Shown here piece by piece: positions 16,941-24,332 of a stretch of DNA of 33,607 nucleotides (positions are counted from its first letter, which is position 1; each line of letters opens with the position of its first letter). The notes under the pieces were generated by a model that saw only the letters and a list, made by a program, of their open reading frames with translations, did no database searches and had not been told where the DNA came from. Both the position numbers and the translations under genes were made by a program. Source of the DNA: Alphaproteobacteria bacterium (GTDB lineage Bacteria; Pseudomonadota; Alphaproteobacteria; GCA-2731375); NCBI GenBank assembly GCA_021776235.1, contig JAJFGG010000126.1:1-33607 (forward strand), given 5' to 3'.

Positions 16941-16969
16941 AACAAAAAGACGCTCCTTTTGGGGCGCCT
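16941..16969 (-). terminator. Hairpin plus T-run in front of the dead copolymerase gene
   Basis: On the minus strand AGGCGCCCC-AAAA-GGAGCGTCT folds into a nine-position stem with one G-T pair and one C-A mismatch, followed directly by TTTTGTTTTC. This has the form of an intrinsic terminator. It ends only 17 bases before the former start codon of the copolymerase pseudogene, so it is either the terminator of a lost upstream gene or a leader attenuator of the now dead gene. Confidence 0.5.
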
Positions 16970-17516
16970 CTAAATGCTGTTTGCCCAGTTAGTTTAATGC
17001 CCAACTCAGACCTTGTATTTATGATCCCACATTCATACATTGTTGCTACTTTTTCGGGCAGTAATTGATCAATAATACTCTTAACAGTGGGGTACACGGA
17101 TCTTCGACGTATCACGGAAAATCCAAAAGGCTATGTGAACCTGGAGCGTTTATCCTCTGTGCCGCCAGCGATGGATGTAATGCAGTTAATGGACGCGGTG
17201 TCTGAAATGCGCCTGTCCCCGATCTCGGCATGCACCAGAGCTAGGGTGAGCTACCGTCCACCAGCTCCGGAAGCCGTCGTTCCAATAGCTCCCAGGCCGG
17301 TCATGCGCTAACAATTAAACGGGACCTCTCAAAAAGGGGTCAGACCATTGAAGGAAGGTCTGAGGAAGGCGATGGATTATTTCGATGCATATTTGTTTTC
17401 AGAATTACCGCAAGCTCCAAAATCATGAATGAAACCAGTTGGGTGTTCGGTGCTATAGTGCTACTACACCCGCGCAGAGAAATTTGGGCCAGTGGAATAT
17501 TCAAGAAAGCGTCATT
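16970..17516. other. 547-base gap without a recognisable gene
   Basis: Short open frames exist on both strands but none shows a known domain. A frame on the plus strand (17087-17311) contains a Pro/Ala-rich C-terminal part and cannot be assigned. Near 17340-17363 there is a perfect seven-base inverted repeat, TCAGACC and GGTCTGA, separated by ten bases and preceded by AAAAAGGGG. The stretch lies between a dead gene and the pseB-like gene and probably also holds decayed sequence and the pseB promoter, which was not identified. Confidence 0.35.
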
Positions 17517-18566
17517 GTGAACCAATCCAATCAGCGTTTTACCGAGCCGGTGCCTGGCTTGTTGGATGGCAAATCCATCCTCGTCACCGGCGGCACCGGA
17601 TCCTTCGGCAAAGCCTTCTTGCGCACGGTCATGCGTGTCTACAAGCCCAAACGCTTGGTGGTCTATTCCAGGGACGAGTTGAAACAGTTCGAAATGCAGC
17701 AGGATCCCGATTTCGATCCCCGACATCACCCCGAATTGCGTTATTTTATTGGTGATGTACGGGATGTTGACCGGTTGAGCATGGCTCTCAGGGGGATCGA
17801 CCATGTCATTCACGCCGCCGCGCTGAAACAAGTTCCGGCGGCCGAATACAATCCCTTCGAATGCATCCGTACGAACGTGCACGGCGCCGAAAATGTGGTC
17901 CAGGCCGCGATCAACACAGGTGTTGGCAAAGTCATCGCCCTTTCGACCGACAAGGCCGCCAACCCGATCAACCTATATGGCGCCAGCAAATTGGCATCGG
18001 ACAAGATATTCGTCGCCGCCAACAATTTAAGCGGCGAGGACGGCACCCGCTTCGCCGTGGTTCGATATGGCAATGTGGTCGGCTCGCGCGGCAGCGTCGT
18101 GCCATTTTTTCAGAAGTTGCTGGAGGAAGGCGCCACCAGCCTGCCGATCACCGACGATCGCATGACACGGTTCTGGATCACCCTGCGCCAGGGCGTCAAT
18201 TTCGTCCTGAATGGCCTTGACGTTATGCAGGGCGGCGAGATTTTTGTCCCCAAGATCCCGAGCACGCGGATCACCGATCTGGCCGCCTGTCTGGCGCCCA
18301 AGCTGCCGTGGCACGTTGTCGGCATCCGGCCCGGTGAAAAATTGCACGAGACCATGATCGGCATTGATGACGGCCGCATGAGCCTGGATCTGGGCGGTTA
18401 CTATATCATCGAACCGATCCTCGAGTTTTGGAACAACTCTGCGCATGTAAAAAACGGCGCGAAGCCGGTTATGGACGACTTTTTCTATACCAGCGACGGC
18501 AATACCGAATGGCTTGAGGGTGACGACCTTCTGGACCTGATCAACGGGTCGAGTGAACCCAAATGA
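17517..18566 (+). CDS. pseB: UDP-N-acetylglucosamine 4,6-dehydratase (PseB type)
   Basis: Extended SDR that makes a UDP-4-keto-6-deoxy-HexNAc, the entry step to pseudaminic acid-type nonulosonates and some other amino sugars. The chosen GTG start gives 349 residues; an in-frame TTG further up would add 26 unconvincing residues. The NAD loop is TGGTGSFG at 24-31. VVYSRDELKQFEMQ (from 48) and the catalytic block STDKAANPINLYGASK (143-158), with Thr144-Asp145-Lys146 and Tyr154, match the PseB/FlaA1 family, and the ATDDRMTRFW-like segment (ITDDRMTRFWITL) supports PseB. Its stop overlaps the next gene by four bases. The usual partners PseC, PseH and PseG are not in the window, so the sugar finally made is open. 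Confidence 0.88.
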   Translation: MNQSNQRFTEPVPGLLDGKSILVTGGTGSFGKAFLRTVMRVYKPKRLVVYSRDELKQFEMQQDPDFDPRHHPELRYFIGDVRDVDRLSMALRGIDHVIHAAALKQVPAAEYNPFECIRTNVHGAENVVQAAINTGVGKVIALSTDKAANPINLYGASKLASDKIFVAANNLSGEDGTRFAVVRYGNVVGSRGSVVPFFQKLLEEGATSLPITDDRMTRFWITLRQGVNFVLNGLDVMQGGEIFVPKIPSTRITDLAACLAPKLPWHVVGIRPGEKLHETMIGIDDGRMSLDLGGYYIIEPILEFWNNSAHVKNGAKPVMDDFFYTSDGNTEWLEGDDLLDLINGSSEPK

Positions 18567-19387
18567 CACGTAACGTTTGCATTGTCCAAGCCCGGATGCA
18601 GTCAACCCGGCTGCCCGGAAAATTGTTCAAGGATTTGGCCGGTCAGAGCGTTCTCGAGCATGTCTTGCGCCGCTGCCAGGCGATCGATGGTATTGACGCG
18701 GTTTGCTGCGCCGTCTCGGACGACCGCGCAAGCGATCCCGTCGCCCTAGAGGCCGAGCGCGTGGGTGCCATCGTTTTTCGCGGCTCGCAGGATGATGTCC
18801 TCGAGCGTTATCACCAGGCGGCGGTCGCCTGCCAGGCCGACACCGTTATGCGGATCACCAGCGATTGTCCGCTGGTCGATCCCGTTGTCTGCGCCGAGGT
18901 ATTGACGTTGTTGCAAGAAGGCGGCACCGACTATTGCGCCAACAATTTGCCGGCCAGTTGGCCGCACGGCCTGGATTGCGAAGTTTTCAGTTTCGCTTGG
19001 CTCGACCGGGCGGCGCGGGAGGCCGAAAGACCGTCCGATCGCGAGCATGTCACCCAGTTCATCCGTCGCCATCCCAAGGCGCGAAAACAGAACCTGCCAT
19101 GCCCGTTGCCGGGTATCAGCCATCACCGCTGGACCCTGGACAATGAGGATGATTTTCGTTTTCTTGCGGAAGTCTTCGCCCGGCTTCCCGGCACCACGCA
19201 AGCATGGAACTATCAAACCGTTTTGGGGGTCGTAGAACGCGAACCCGGCCTTGTCGCCATCAATGCCGATCAAGACCGCTATGAAGGCCTGAAAAAGTCG
19301 CTAAGTGAGGATGCGGAGGACGGGTTTGCCGCTGATAAATCGGTGCCGATCATTGGCGGCATCAGCAAACGAAGTCCGACAGAATAA
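18563..19387 (+). CDS. SpsF-like cytidylyltransferase-fold protein
   Basis: Cytoplasmic nucleotidyltransferase-like protein of the CMP-NeuAc synthetase/SpsF family, often found beside pseB in spore-coat, flagellar and surface-glycan loci. The nucleotide-binding N-terminus VQARMQSTRLPGK (8-20) is the clearest signature, followed by QDDVLERYHQAA and RITSDCPLVDP, which are characteristic of SpsF. HHRWTLDNEDD near residue 188 is the conserved C-terminal part of the domain. At 274 residues it is slightly long because of a polar tail. It overlaps pseB by ATGA, so the two are co-translated. In pseudaminate clusters this family is usually separate from the true CMP-sugar synthase; its exact reaction is not settled. 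Confidence 0.82.
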   Translation: MTRNVCIVQARMQSTRLPGKLFKDLAGQSVLEHVLRRCQAIDGIDAVCCAVSDDRASDPVALEAERVGAIVFRGSQDDVLERYHQAAVACQADTVMRITSDCPLVDPVVCAEVLTLLQEGGTDYCANNLPASWPHGLDCEVFSFAWLDRAAREAERPSDREHVTQFIRRHPKARKQNLPCPLPGISHHRWTLDNEDDFRFLAEVFARLPGTTQAWNYQTVLGVVEREPGLVAINADQDRYEGLKKSLSEDAEDGFAADKSVPIIGGISKRSPTE

Positions 19388-19886
19388 TGAGGAAATATCG
19401 CGAGTTAAGGGAGCCACTGCGCTTGCACGGTCAAAGCATTAATTGAGCGACACGCCGAACTTCGCAATGCACCGCGCAACATGGGCAGGCTGTATCGCAG
19501 TTGACTTCGCCAGGAGAATAGCAGGATCCGCAGAAGCGCTATGATCGGTCAATTACAAGGACATGATCGGGCACCAAACGCAATCGGCTTGGACTGTTTG
19601 GCAGAATGGTGGTTTGGCGCCGGCTTGGTTGATTTATTCCGACGGGTCGCGGTATCGCATTCCGAGACCCAGCGATTGCCGGCGCCTCGGCGACGGCACT
19701 GGCGGAACGGGCCGCGACAACAACCTGCCCATCCTAGAGACTACCGATACGTTGCGGGAAAACCAGAAGGTCATGCAAGCGATATGCGATGCCCTCGTAG
19801 TTAGGGCCCGAACAGGTGCTCAAGTTGGCAACTTTTACAAGCCCTATGCTGGAGTGTACCGTTGAATTGGAACGCAGTTCGCGCCC
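19388..19886. other. 499-base gap with possible gene remains
   Basis: No intact gene is visible between the SpsF-like gene and the SDR fragment. In the second half, a plus-strand frame ending at 19865 has a C-terminal stretch (about LRENQKVMQAICDAL then ARTGAQV) that weakly resembles the end of Gfo/Idh/MocA-type sugar oxidoreductases, while the sequence just before it reads better in another frame. This suggests a fragment of a lost sugar gene, but the resemblance is too weak to claim. Confidence 0.3.
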
Positions 19887-20279
19887 TTGGATGAGTTCGC
19901 CTCGTCTTCGAGATCGGGTGTTTTCAGCACGAATATCGGCAATGCTCTGGTGACCGGTGCCAACAGCCTGTTGGGGCCTTATCTGCTGTCTTCGATAGGT
20001 TCGAAGGCCGAGACATACGGTCTGTCGCGAAGTGGACCTGGTTTGCAGGTGGATCTTCGCGATGCGTCCGAAGTGAAACCCGTACTGGCGGAAAGGCCTT
20101 GGGATCTGGTTATTCATGCCGCCGCGATGACCGATGTAGATGGTTGTGAGAACGACCCGGTCGAGGCCGGTCGCGCCCCCCCCCCCCGAACACTGGACTT
20201 GCGCTTGAATGTTGCGAAGGTCGAGGCGACGCTGGAGCGGGCGAAGCCAACCATGATAGAGGAGATAACGAAGCCATGA
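19887..20279 (+). pseudogene. SDR / RmlD-like sugar reductase with its middle deleted
   Basis: The frame keeps the start of an RmlD-like NAD-dependent reductase, ALVTGANSLLGPYLL and then DLVIHAAAMTDVDGCENDP (the conserved AA-x-TxVDxCE block), but directly after a run of 12 C it jumps to RTLDLRLNVAKVEATLERAK, which looks like the C-terminal end of the same kind of protein. Normal members have about 280-300 residues; here 130 remain and the Tyr-x-x-x-Lys catalytic pair is missing, so it cannot work. The frame stays open across the join and its stop overlaps the neuB start by four bases, so the original operon joint is intact. The start codon (TTG 19887) is a guess. Confidence 0.72.
20176..20187. 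repeat. Run of 12 C at the deletion joint of the SDR remnant
   Basis: Twelve consecutive C occur exactly where the N-terminal and C-terminal parts of the reductase meet. Such a tract can slip during replication and cause phase variation, but it can also be a sequencing or assembly artefact closing a gap. Confidence 0.8.
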
Positions 20280-21346
20280 GCAAGGAAATTAGGATCGGCC
20301 GGCACATTGTTGGAGATTCGCACCCGACCTATTTCGTCGCGGATATCGCGGCCAATCACGATGGCGACCTGGAACGTGCCAAGGATTTGATCCATCTCTG
20401 CGCAGAGGCTGGCAGCAACGCCGCGAAGTTCCAAAACTTCAAGGCAGAAACGATTGTTTCTAATTACGGCTTTCGCACTCTGGGCGGCCAGCAGTCACAC
20501 CAGGCGAGTTGGGACAAGAGTGTTTTCGAGGTCTATGACGCCGCCGCGCTATCGATGGATTGGACAGAGGCCCTGAAGGATGCCTGCGATGATGCCGGTA
20601 TCGATTATTTCACGGCTCCCTATGACAAGGCGCTGTTGGCTGCGTTGTCGCCGTATGTTTGCGCATGGAAACTGGGTTCGGGAGATATTACCTGGTTGGA
20701 GCAGATTGAGCGCCTTGCCGCCGATGGAAAACCGCTCCTCATAGCCACGGGCGCCGCCAGTATGAATGAAGTGCGCCAGGCCATGGGTGCGGCAACCAAG
20801 CATACCGGCGATATTGTTCTCATGCAGTGCAACACCAACTACACGGCATCGCTGGAAAATTTCAAATATATTGAACTGAACGTGCTCAAGACCTACGCCG
20901 CCGCGTATCCGGATGTTGTTCTTGGCTTGTCCGACCACACGCCGGGCCATGCAACGGTTCTCGGTGCAGTGGCACTGGGCGCTCGGGTGATCGAAAAACA
21001 TTTCACTGATGATCTGACCCGCATTGGACCTGACCACAAGTTCTCTTTGGACCCGGGCACTTGGCGCGACATGGTGGACCGGACCCGCGAACTGGAGAAC
21101 GCACTGGGCTCTGGCGCCAAACAGGTCATGGACAATGAAGCCGAAACCGTGGTGCTGCAACGCCGGGCGATCAGAACTATCCGTCCGATCCGAGCTGGCG
21201 AGACCATTTCCGCAAGCGACCTGACAGTTCTCCGCCCTTGTCCCGCAGACGCTCTGCCGCCCGGTCGGATGGCTGAATTGATCGGCAAGAATGCTGATCG
21301 CGACATTGATGAGGGCGATTGCGTCCGCATCGAAGACGTTCGGTGA
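20276..21346 (+). CDS. NeuB/PseI-family nonulosonate synthase
   Basis: Cytoplasmic aldolase that condenses phosphoenolpyruvate with a six-carbon amino sugar to give a nine-carbon acid (sialic, legionaminic, pseudaminic or a relative). The 356 residues comprise a TIM barrel (YFVADIAANHDGDLERAKDL, AAKFQNFKAETIV, YFTAPYD, GSGDITWLEQIE, VIEKHFTDDL, GPDHKFSLDP) and a C-terminal SAF antifreeze-like domain (IRTIRPIRAGETISASDLTV and GRMAELIGK) that caps the active site of the partner subunit. The metal- and PEP-binding blocks are intact. NeuB, LegI and PseI cannot be separated confidently by eye; linkage to a PseB dehydratase favours a pseudaminate-like product. It follows the dead reductase and overlaps a truncated glycosyltransferase. 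Confidence 0.87.
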   Translation: MSKEIRIGRHIVGDSHPTYFVADIAANHDGDLERAKDLIHLCAEAGSNAAKFQNFKAETIVSNYGFRTLGGQQSHQASWDKSVFEVYDAAALSMDWTEALKDACDDAGIDYFTAPYDKALLAALSPYVCAWKLGSGDITWLEQIERLAADGKPLLIATGAASMNEVRQAMGAATKHTGDIVLMQCNTNYTASLENFKYIELNVLKTYAAAYPDVVLGLSDHTPGHATVLGAVALGARVIEKHFTDDLTRIGPDHKFSLDPGTWRDMVDRTRELENALGSGAKQVMDNEAETVVLQRRAIRTIRPIRAGETISASDLTVLRPCPADALPPGRMAELIGKNADRDIDEGDCVRIEDVR

Positions 21347-21435
21347 AGATTGCCGTTGTCATACCTGCTTTCAACGAGACGCGGACCGTCGCGTCCGTGG
21401 TCGGCCGGCTCGGAAGCAGGGCGCCTTGGTATTAG
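21343..21435 (+). pseudogene. First 30 codons of a family-2 glycosyltransferase, truncated
   Basis: A GTG overlapping the neuB stop (GTGA) starts KIAVVIPAFNETRTVASVVG, the N-terminus of a GT2 glycosyltransferase: the first beta strand, the PAFNE nucleotide-sugar motif and the start of the next helix. The frame then reaches a stop after ten more residues. Similarity ends near 21417, just where the convergent glycosyltransferase gene's 3' end begins, so the rest was replaced or deleted there. It has no DxD motif and cannot function. Confidence 0.75.
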
Positions 21436-22442
21436 CCGTCTGTCTGAAAATCGGGGGCCGCTTTCAGGCGTAAGGCGTTTACCAGGCCAAAAACAACACC
21501 AAAAAATTGGGCTATAGAGCGCCCGCTCAGGGCCAGCGGCGATATCAAGCCAACCGGGAAATCTTTAGCCAAGGCTTTAACCGCAAAGGGCAATGTTGAG
21601 AGTAAAAACAGTGCGATGACGATCATGGATAGGCCAAAGGGCGGTCCGGCAACAATGTCGATGGTGCCCGCGGCCAGCAATGCCGGCAGCATGAGCACCT
21701 GCAGCTTCATGATCTGCGGCGTGTGGCTATCGGAAATCGCTCTTTCCGGATTGAGGCGCACTGCCATCATACGCCAATAGGCGAATTTGTATTTCTTTTG
21801 AAAATATTGCCTAAACGTATCGGGGTGCAAATGGTAGACAATGGCGCCAGGCTCAAACACCATTTTGTGGCCCATGCGGACCAACCTGAATGACAGCTCG
21901 ACGTCTTCGGCGCAGGCCACGGGAAACGAGGTGTTGTAGCCCTTGGCCTCCAGGAAGACCCGGCGCCGGAAGGCGGCGGAATAGGTGTCAATAAAGTCGA
22001 TGTAAGTATGCCGGCGCATGTAATCATAGCGGCTTTCGTATTCCACCTGAACGAACCGTGCGGCAAGCGAGCGTTGCTCGGTCCTATACGCGCCTTTGAC
22101 GCCGACGATCGCGCTATCGTCCATTAGCGGTTTCACCAGCGTTGCCAGCCAGTTCGGCAGCGGCCTGCAGTCATCATCCGTGAAAACGATGATCTCCCCT
22201 CGGGCTTCCACCGCACCCTTATTCCTGGCCGCCGCCGGCCCGGCGTTGGCCTGACGAATGAGGCGCACCCCGTCAAAGCCCGCAACGATATCGGCACTGG
22301 CGTCGGTCGAACCGTCGTCGACCACGATGACTTCAAAATCGAAGACAACGTCTTGGCCCTGTAAGGCTTTCAGACAGCGTTCAATCTTGCCGGCGCCGTT
22401 GTAGGTCGGAATGATGACGGAAACTTTTGCTGCGTTTGCCAA
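21432..22442 (-). CDS. Family-2 glycosyltransferase with C-terminal membrane helices
   Basis: GT-A-fold glycosyltransferase of 336 residues acting at the cytoplasmic face of the inner membrane, probably adding one sugar to a lipid-linked oligosaccharide. The N-terminus VSVIIPTYNGAGKIERCL is typical of GT2; the nucleotide-binding acidic motifs are VVDDGSTD (41-48) and FTDDDCRPLPNW (87-98), and the catalytic-base region is CAEDVELSFRL with Glu179-Asp180. Beyond residue 250 there are two or three hydrophobic helices that anchor it. The donor and acceptor are unknown. It points towards the neuB operon and its 3' end abuts the truncated glycosyltransferase, so it probably came in with the adjoining block. 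Confidence 0.87.
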   Translation of the reverse strand: MANAAKVSVIIPTYNGAGKIERCLKALQGQDVVFDFEVIVVDDGSTDASADIVAGFDGVRLIRQANAGPAAARNKGAVEARGEIIVFTDDDCRPLPNWLATLVKPLMDDSAIVGVKGAYRTEQRSLAARFVQVEYESRYDYMRRHTYIDFIDTYSAAFRRRVFLEAKGYNTSFPVACAEDVELSFRLVRMGHKMVFEPGAIVYHLHPDTFRQYFQKKYKFAYWRMMAVRLNPERAISDSHTPQIMKLQVLMLPALLAAGTIDIVAGPPFGLSMIVIALFLLSTLPFAVKALAKDFPVGLISPLALSGRSIAQFFGVVFGLVNALRLKAAPDFQTDG

Positions 22443-22521
22443 GTCTGTTTTTTCACCACGTTGAATGAGGATATGCTCCGTAAGTTGATGCGTCTTTTCG
22501 GAAAAAGACGTGCGCGGGAAG

Positions 22522-24009
22522 CTATCCCGATTTTGTTGTCATTGTCCTAATGCGGATGGATTCGAGCCGCACGGGCAAGGTGGTTGCATGGGTCGCGGGT
22601 TCGATTTCCACCACTCCCTTATAACGCCCGCCGTCAATCTCGTCGATCCGCAGCCAAATTGCGGCAATCTGGTCGGCAGTGAACAATTTCTGGCTGGATT
22701 GGGATCCCGGCTTTAACAGCCGCTTGAGGGCGTATACGCGCGCGCCTCCCAGCATTGCAAAAATGGCCAGTTTCGAGATCGAAATCCAACGCCAGCGGCT
22801 GGTAATTCCCCAGGTGGCAAGTGCGAGGCGCTTGACGTCCTCGACCGGCCCTTGGCGCACGGTCAATTTGGCGGACATGGTCTTGACCACATCCGCAACG
22901 GCATCGGCCACCAAACGGCTGTTATCGCCGTCATTCGAACGAAAAAGCTCATGAAATATTTCCGATCGCCGCCGTATTCCATCCCGACCAACCTGGATAC
23001 GCCCCTCCGTCGAGAGCATTTCCAAAAGGCCAAACAACTGATCCAGATTCTTGACGACCAGACTGTCATCCTCAATCATGGGCACAGTACCCATCGGGAA
23101 CAGCTTTGATGGAACCGTCCCAAGGAGGATGGTCGGCTTGTCCATCATCGCCGCCTCAAGTGACGTTGTGCAATGGAAGTGCAGAAGGACGTCACAGGCC
23201 TTGAGATATTCGTGAACGTTGCCGGAATTCAGGATTTGAACGTTGGGCCGGGACGCGAGGGCCCGCTGGTAGGGTTCAATGTTTTCGAAGGGATGGGGGC
23301 GGATCACAAAATCGAGGTTGGGAAATTTTGCCGCCGCGCGTCCGACCGCATCGATCATGGCCGCATGCGCGGTGGCCACCTCGGCTATAAGCCGGTCCGC
23401 TTCGTCGCCCGATATTTCACCTGTTTTGATCAGTGCGGCGCGTTCCACGTCCCTGCTTTGGAATCTGGGTTGGTAAATGGGAAAATTGGTATTGATGAGA
23501 ACCATCGGCTGCGATCGTCGCGGTATGGGGGTTATGGCGCCCCGCCACTTCTTTGCAAGAAAATCGAGCCGAGGCGCGCCGGTCACGACCAGCATGTTTC
23601 CGGCTTCCGGAAAATTCTCAAGGAACAGGCGATACTGGGAATAGCCCCAAAGACACCAGCGATCGGCGTATTTCAGGACATCCTTGGCATTTACCATCAA
23701 TTGCTTGATCCCAGTGCCCTCGGTATCGCTAAGTACCACCCGGATGCCCGACTTGAGACAGGCTTTGACGAAGTCGATATTTGCGTTGCGAATGTAATTC
23801 AAGACCACCACGTGGGGTGTCAGAAGCAGTATCTCCCACTTCAAATACATCGGCGTCAGGTAAACATCGACGCCATGATCCAGAAGGTTGCGTGCCACCA
23901 GTATCGTGCCATGCAGGTCACGGTCGGGATGGTCGACGATGATGCACACACGGTATGCGGCATTTTCCGCCTCGATGCTACTTAGAGTACTATTCATCAT
24001 CGAATCCAT
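22522..24009 (-). CDS. GT-B-like surface carbohydrate biosynthesis protein (CDP-glycerol transferase-like)
   Basis: A 495-residue protein that resembles the surface carbohydrate biosynthesis group distantly related to CDP-glycerol glycerophosphotransferases and capsule Kdo transferases. The N-terminal half has a Rossmann-like start (RVCIIVDHPDRDLHG) and VTGAPRLDFL; the second half holds FVIRPHPFEN (235-244) and FHCTTSLEAAMMDKPTILLG (278-297), the two nucleotide-binding stretches of the GT-B fold in these families. About 140 residues follow, including one weakly hydrophobic segment, with no recognised domain. It has no signal peptide. There are two neighbouring ATGs near the start. It is divergent from the KpsS-like genes across an AT-rich region. 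What it transfers is not known. Confidence 0.68.
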   Translation of the reverse strand: MDSMMNSTLSSIEAENAAYRVCIIVDHPDRDLHGTILVARNLLDHGVDVYLTPMYLKWEILLLTPHVVVLNYIRNANIDFVKACLKSGIRVVLSDTEGTGIKQLMVNAKDVLKYADRWCLWGYSQYRLFLENFPEAGNMLVVTGAPRLDFLAKKWRGAITPIPRRSQPMVLINTNFPIYQPRFQSRDVERAALIKTGEISGDEADRLIAEVATAHAAMIDAVGRAAAKFPNLDFVIRPHPFENIEPYQRALASRPNVQILNSGNVHEYLKACDVLLHFHCTTSLEAAMMDKPTILLGTVPSKLFPMGTVPMIEDDSLVVKNLDQLFGLLEMLSTEGRIQVGRDGIRRRSEIFHELFRSNDGDNSRLVADAVADVVKTMSAKLTVRQGPVEDVKRLALATWGITSRWRWISISKLAIFAMLGGARVYALKRLLKPGSQSSQKLFTADQIAAIWLRIDEIDGGRYKGVVEIEPATHATTLPVRLESIRIRTMTTKSG

Positions 24010-24332
24010 AGCGAAGCGTCAATCGCCTTCAAAGTGTTGCGTTTCGCCGCCAAATTAGCTTACCAATAGTAATTACCACATATTATTAAACAATTACAAT
24101 TATTGCCAAATATTACTTTTGGAAAAATAATTGCAATTACGGAAAATCAGCAAGTAGGCGGTTTCGTGCTGGCCTTTGTGGTCATCTTCTATGGATTGTA
24201 TCGATACTAATGATTACAAAAGCGTTATCAGTATTAATTATGGTAAGTACGGATCTTGCAAGAAAGTTAATATACTGCAACGAGAATCACTCATTGATGT
24301 ATACGATATCGTAATCTATACAGTCCTATTTA
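24010..24332. other. AT-rich divergent intergenic region
   Basis: About 320 bases separate two divergent glycan genes and are markedly richer in A+T than the flanking genes. No gene is apparent. It contains a long imperfect hairpin (24092-24138) and must hold the promoters of both neighbours, although many AT-rich hexamers make a choice unreliable. Confidence 0.5.
24092..24138. repeat. Imperfect inverted repeat (hairpin) in a divergent promoter region
   Basis: The arms AATTACAATTATT (24092-24104) and AATAATTGCAATT (24126-24138) pair at 12 of 13 positions; inside them CCAAA (24106-24110) and TTTGG (24118-24122) pair further. The structure has about 17 base pairs and a seven-base loop. It could be an operator for a dimeric regulator serving both flanking genes, or a remnant of a mobile element. 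Confidence 0.55.
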
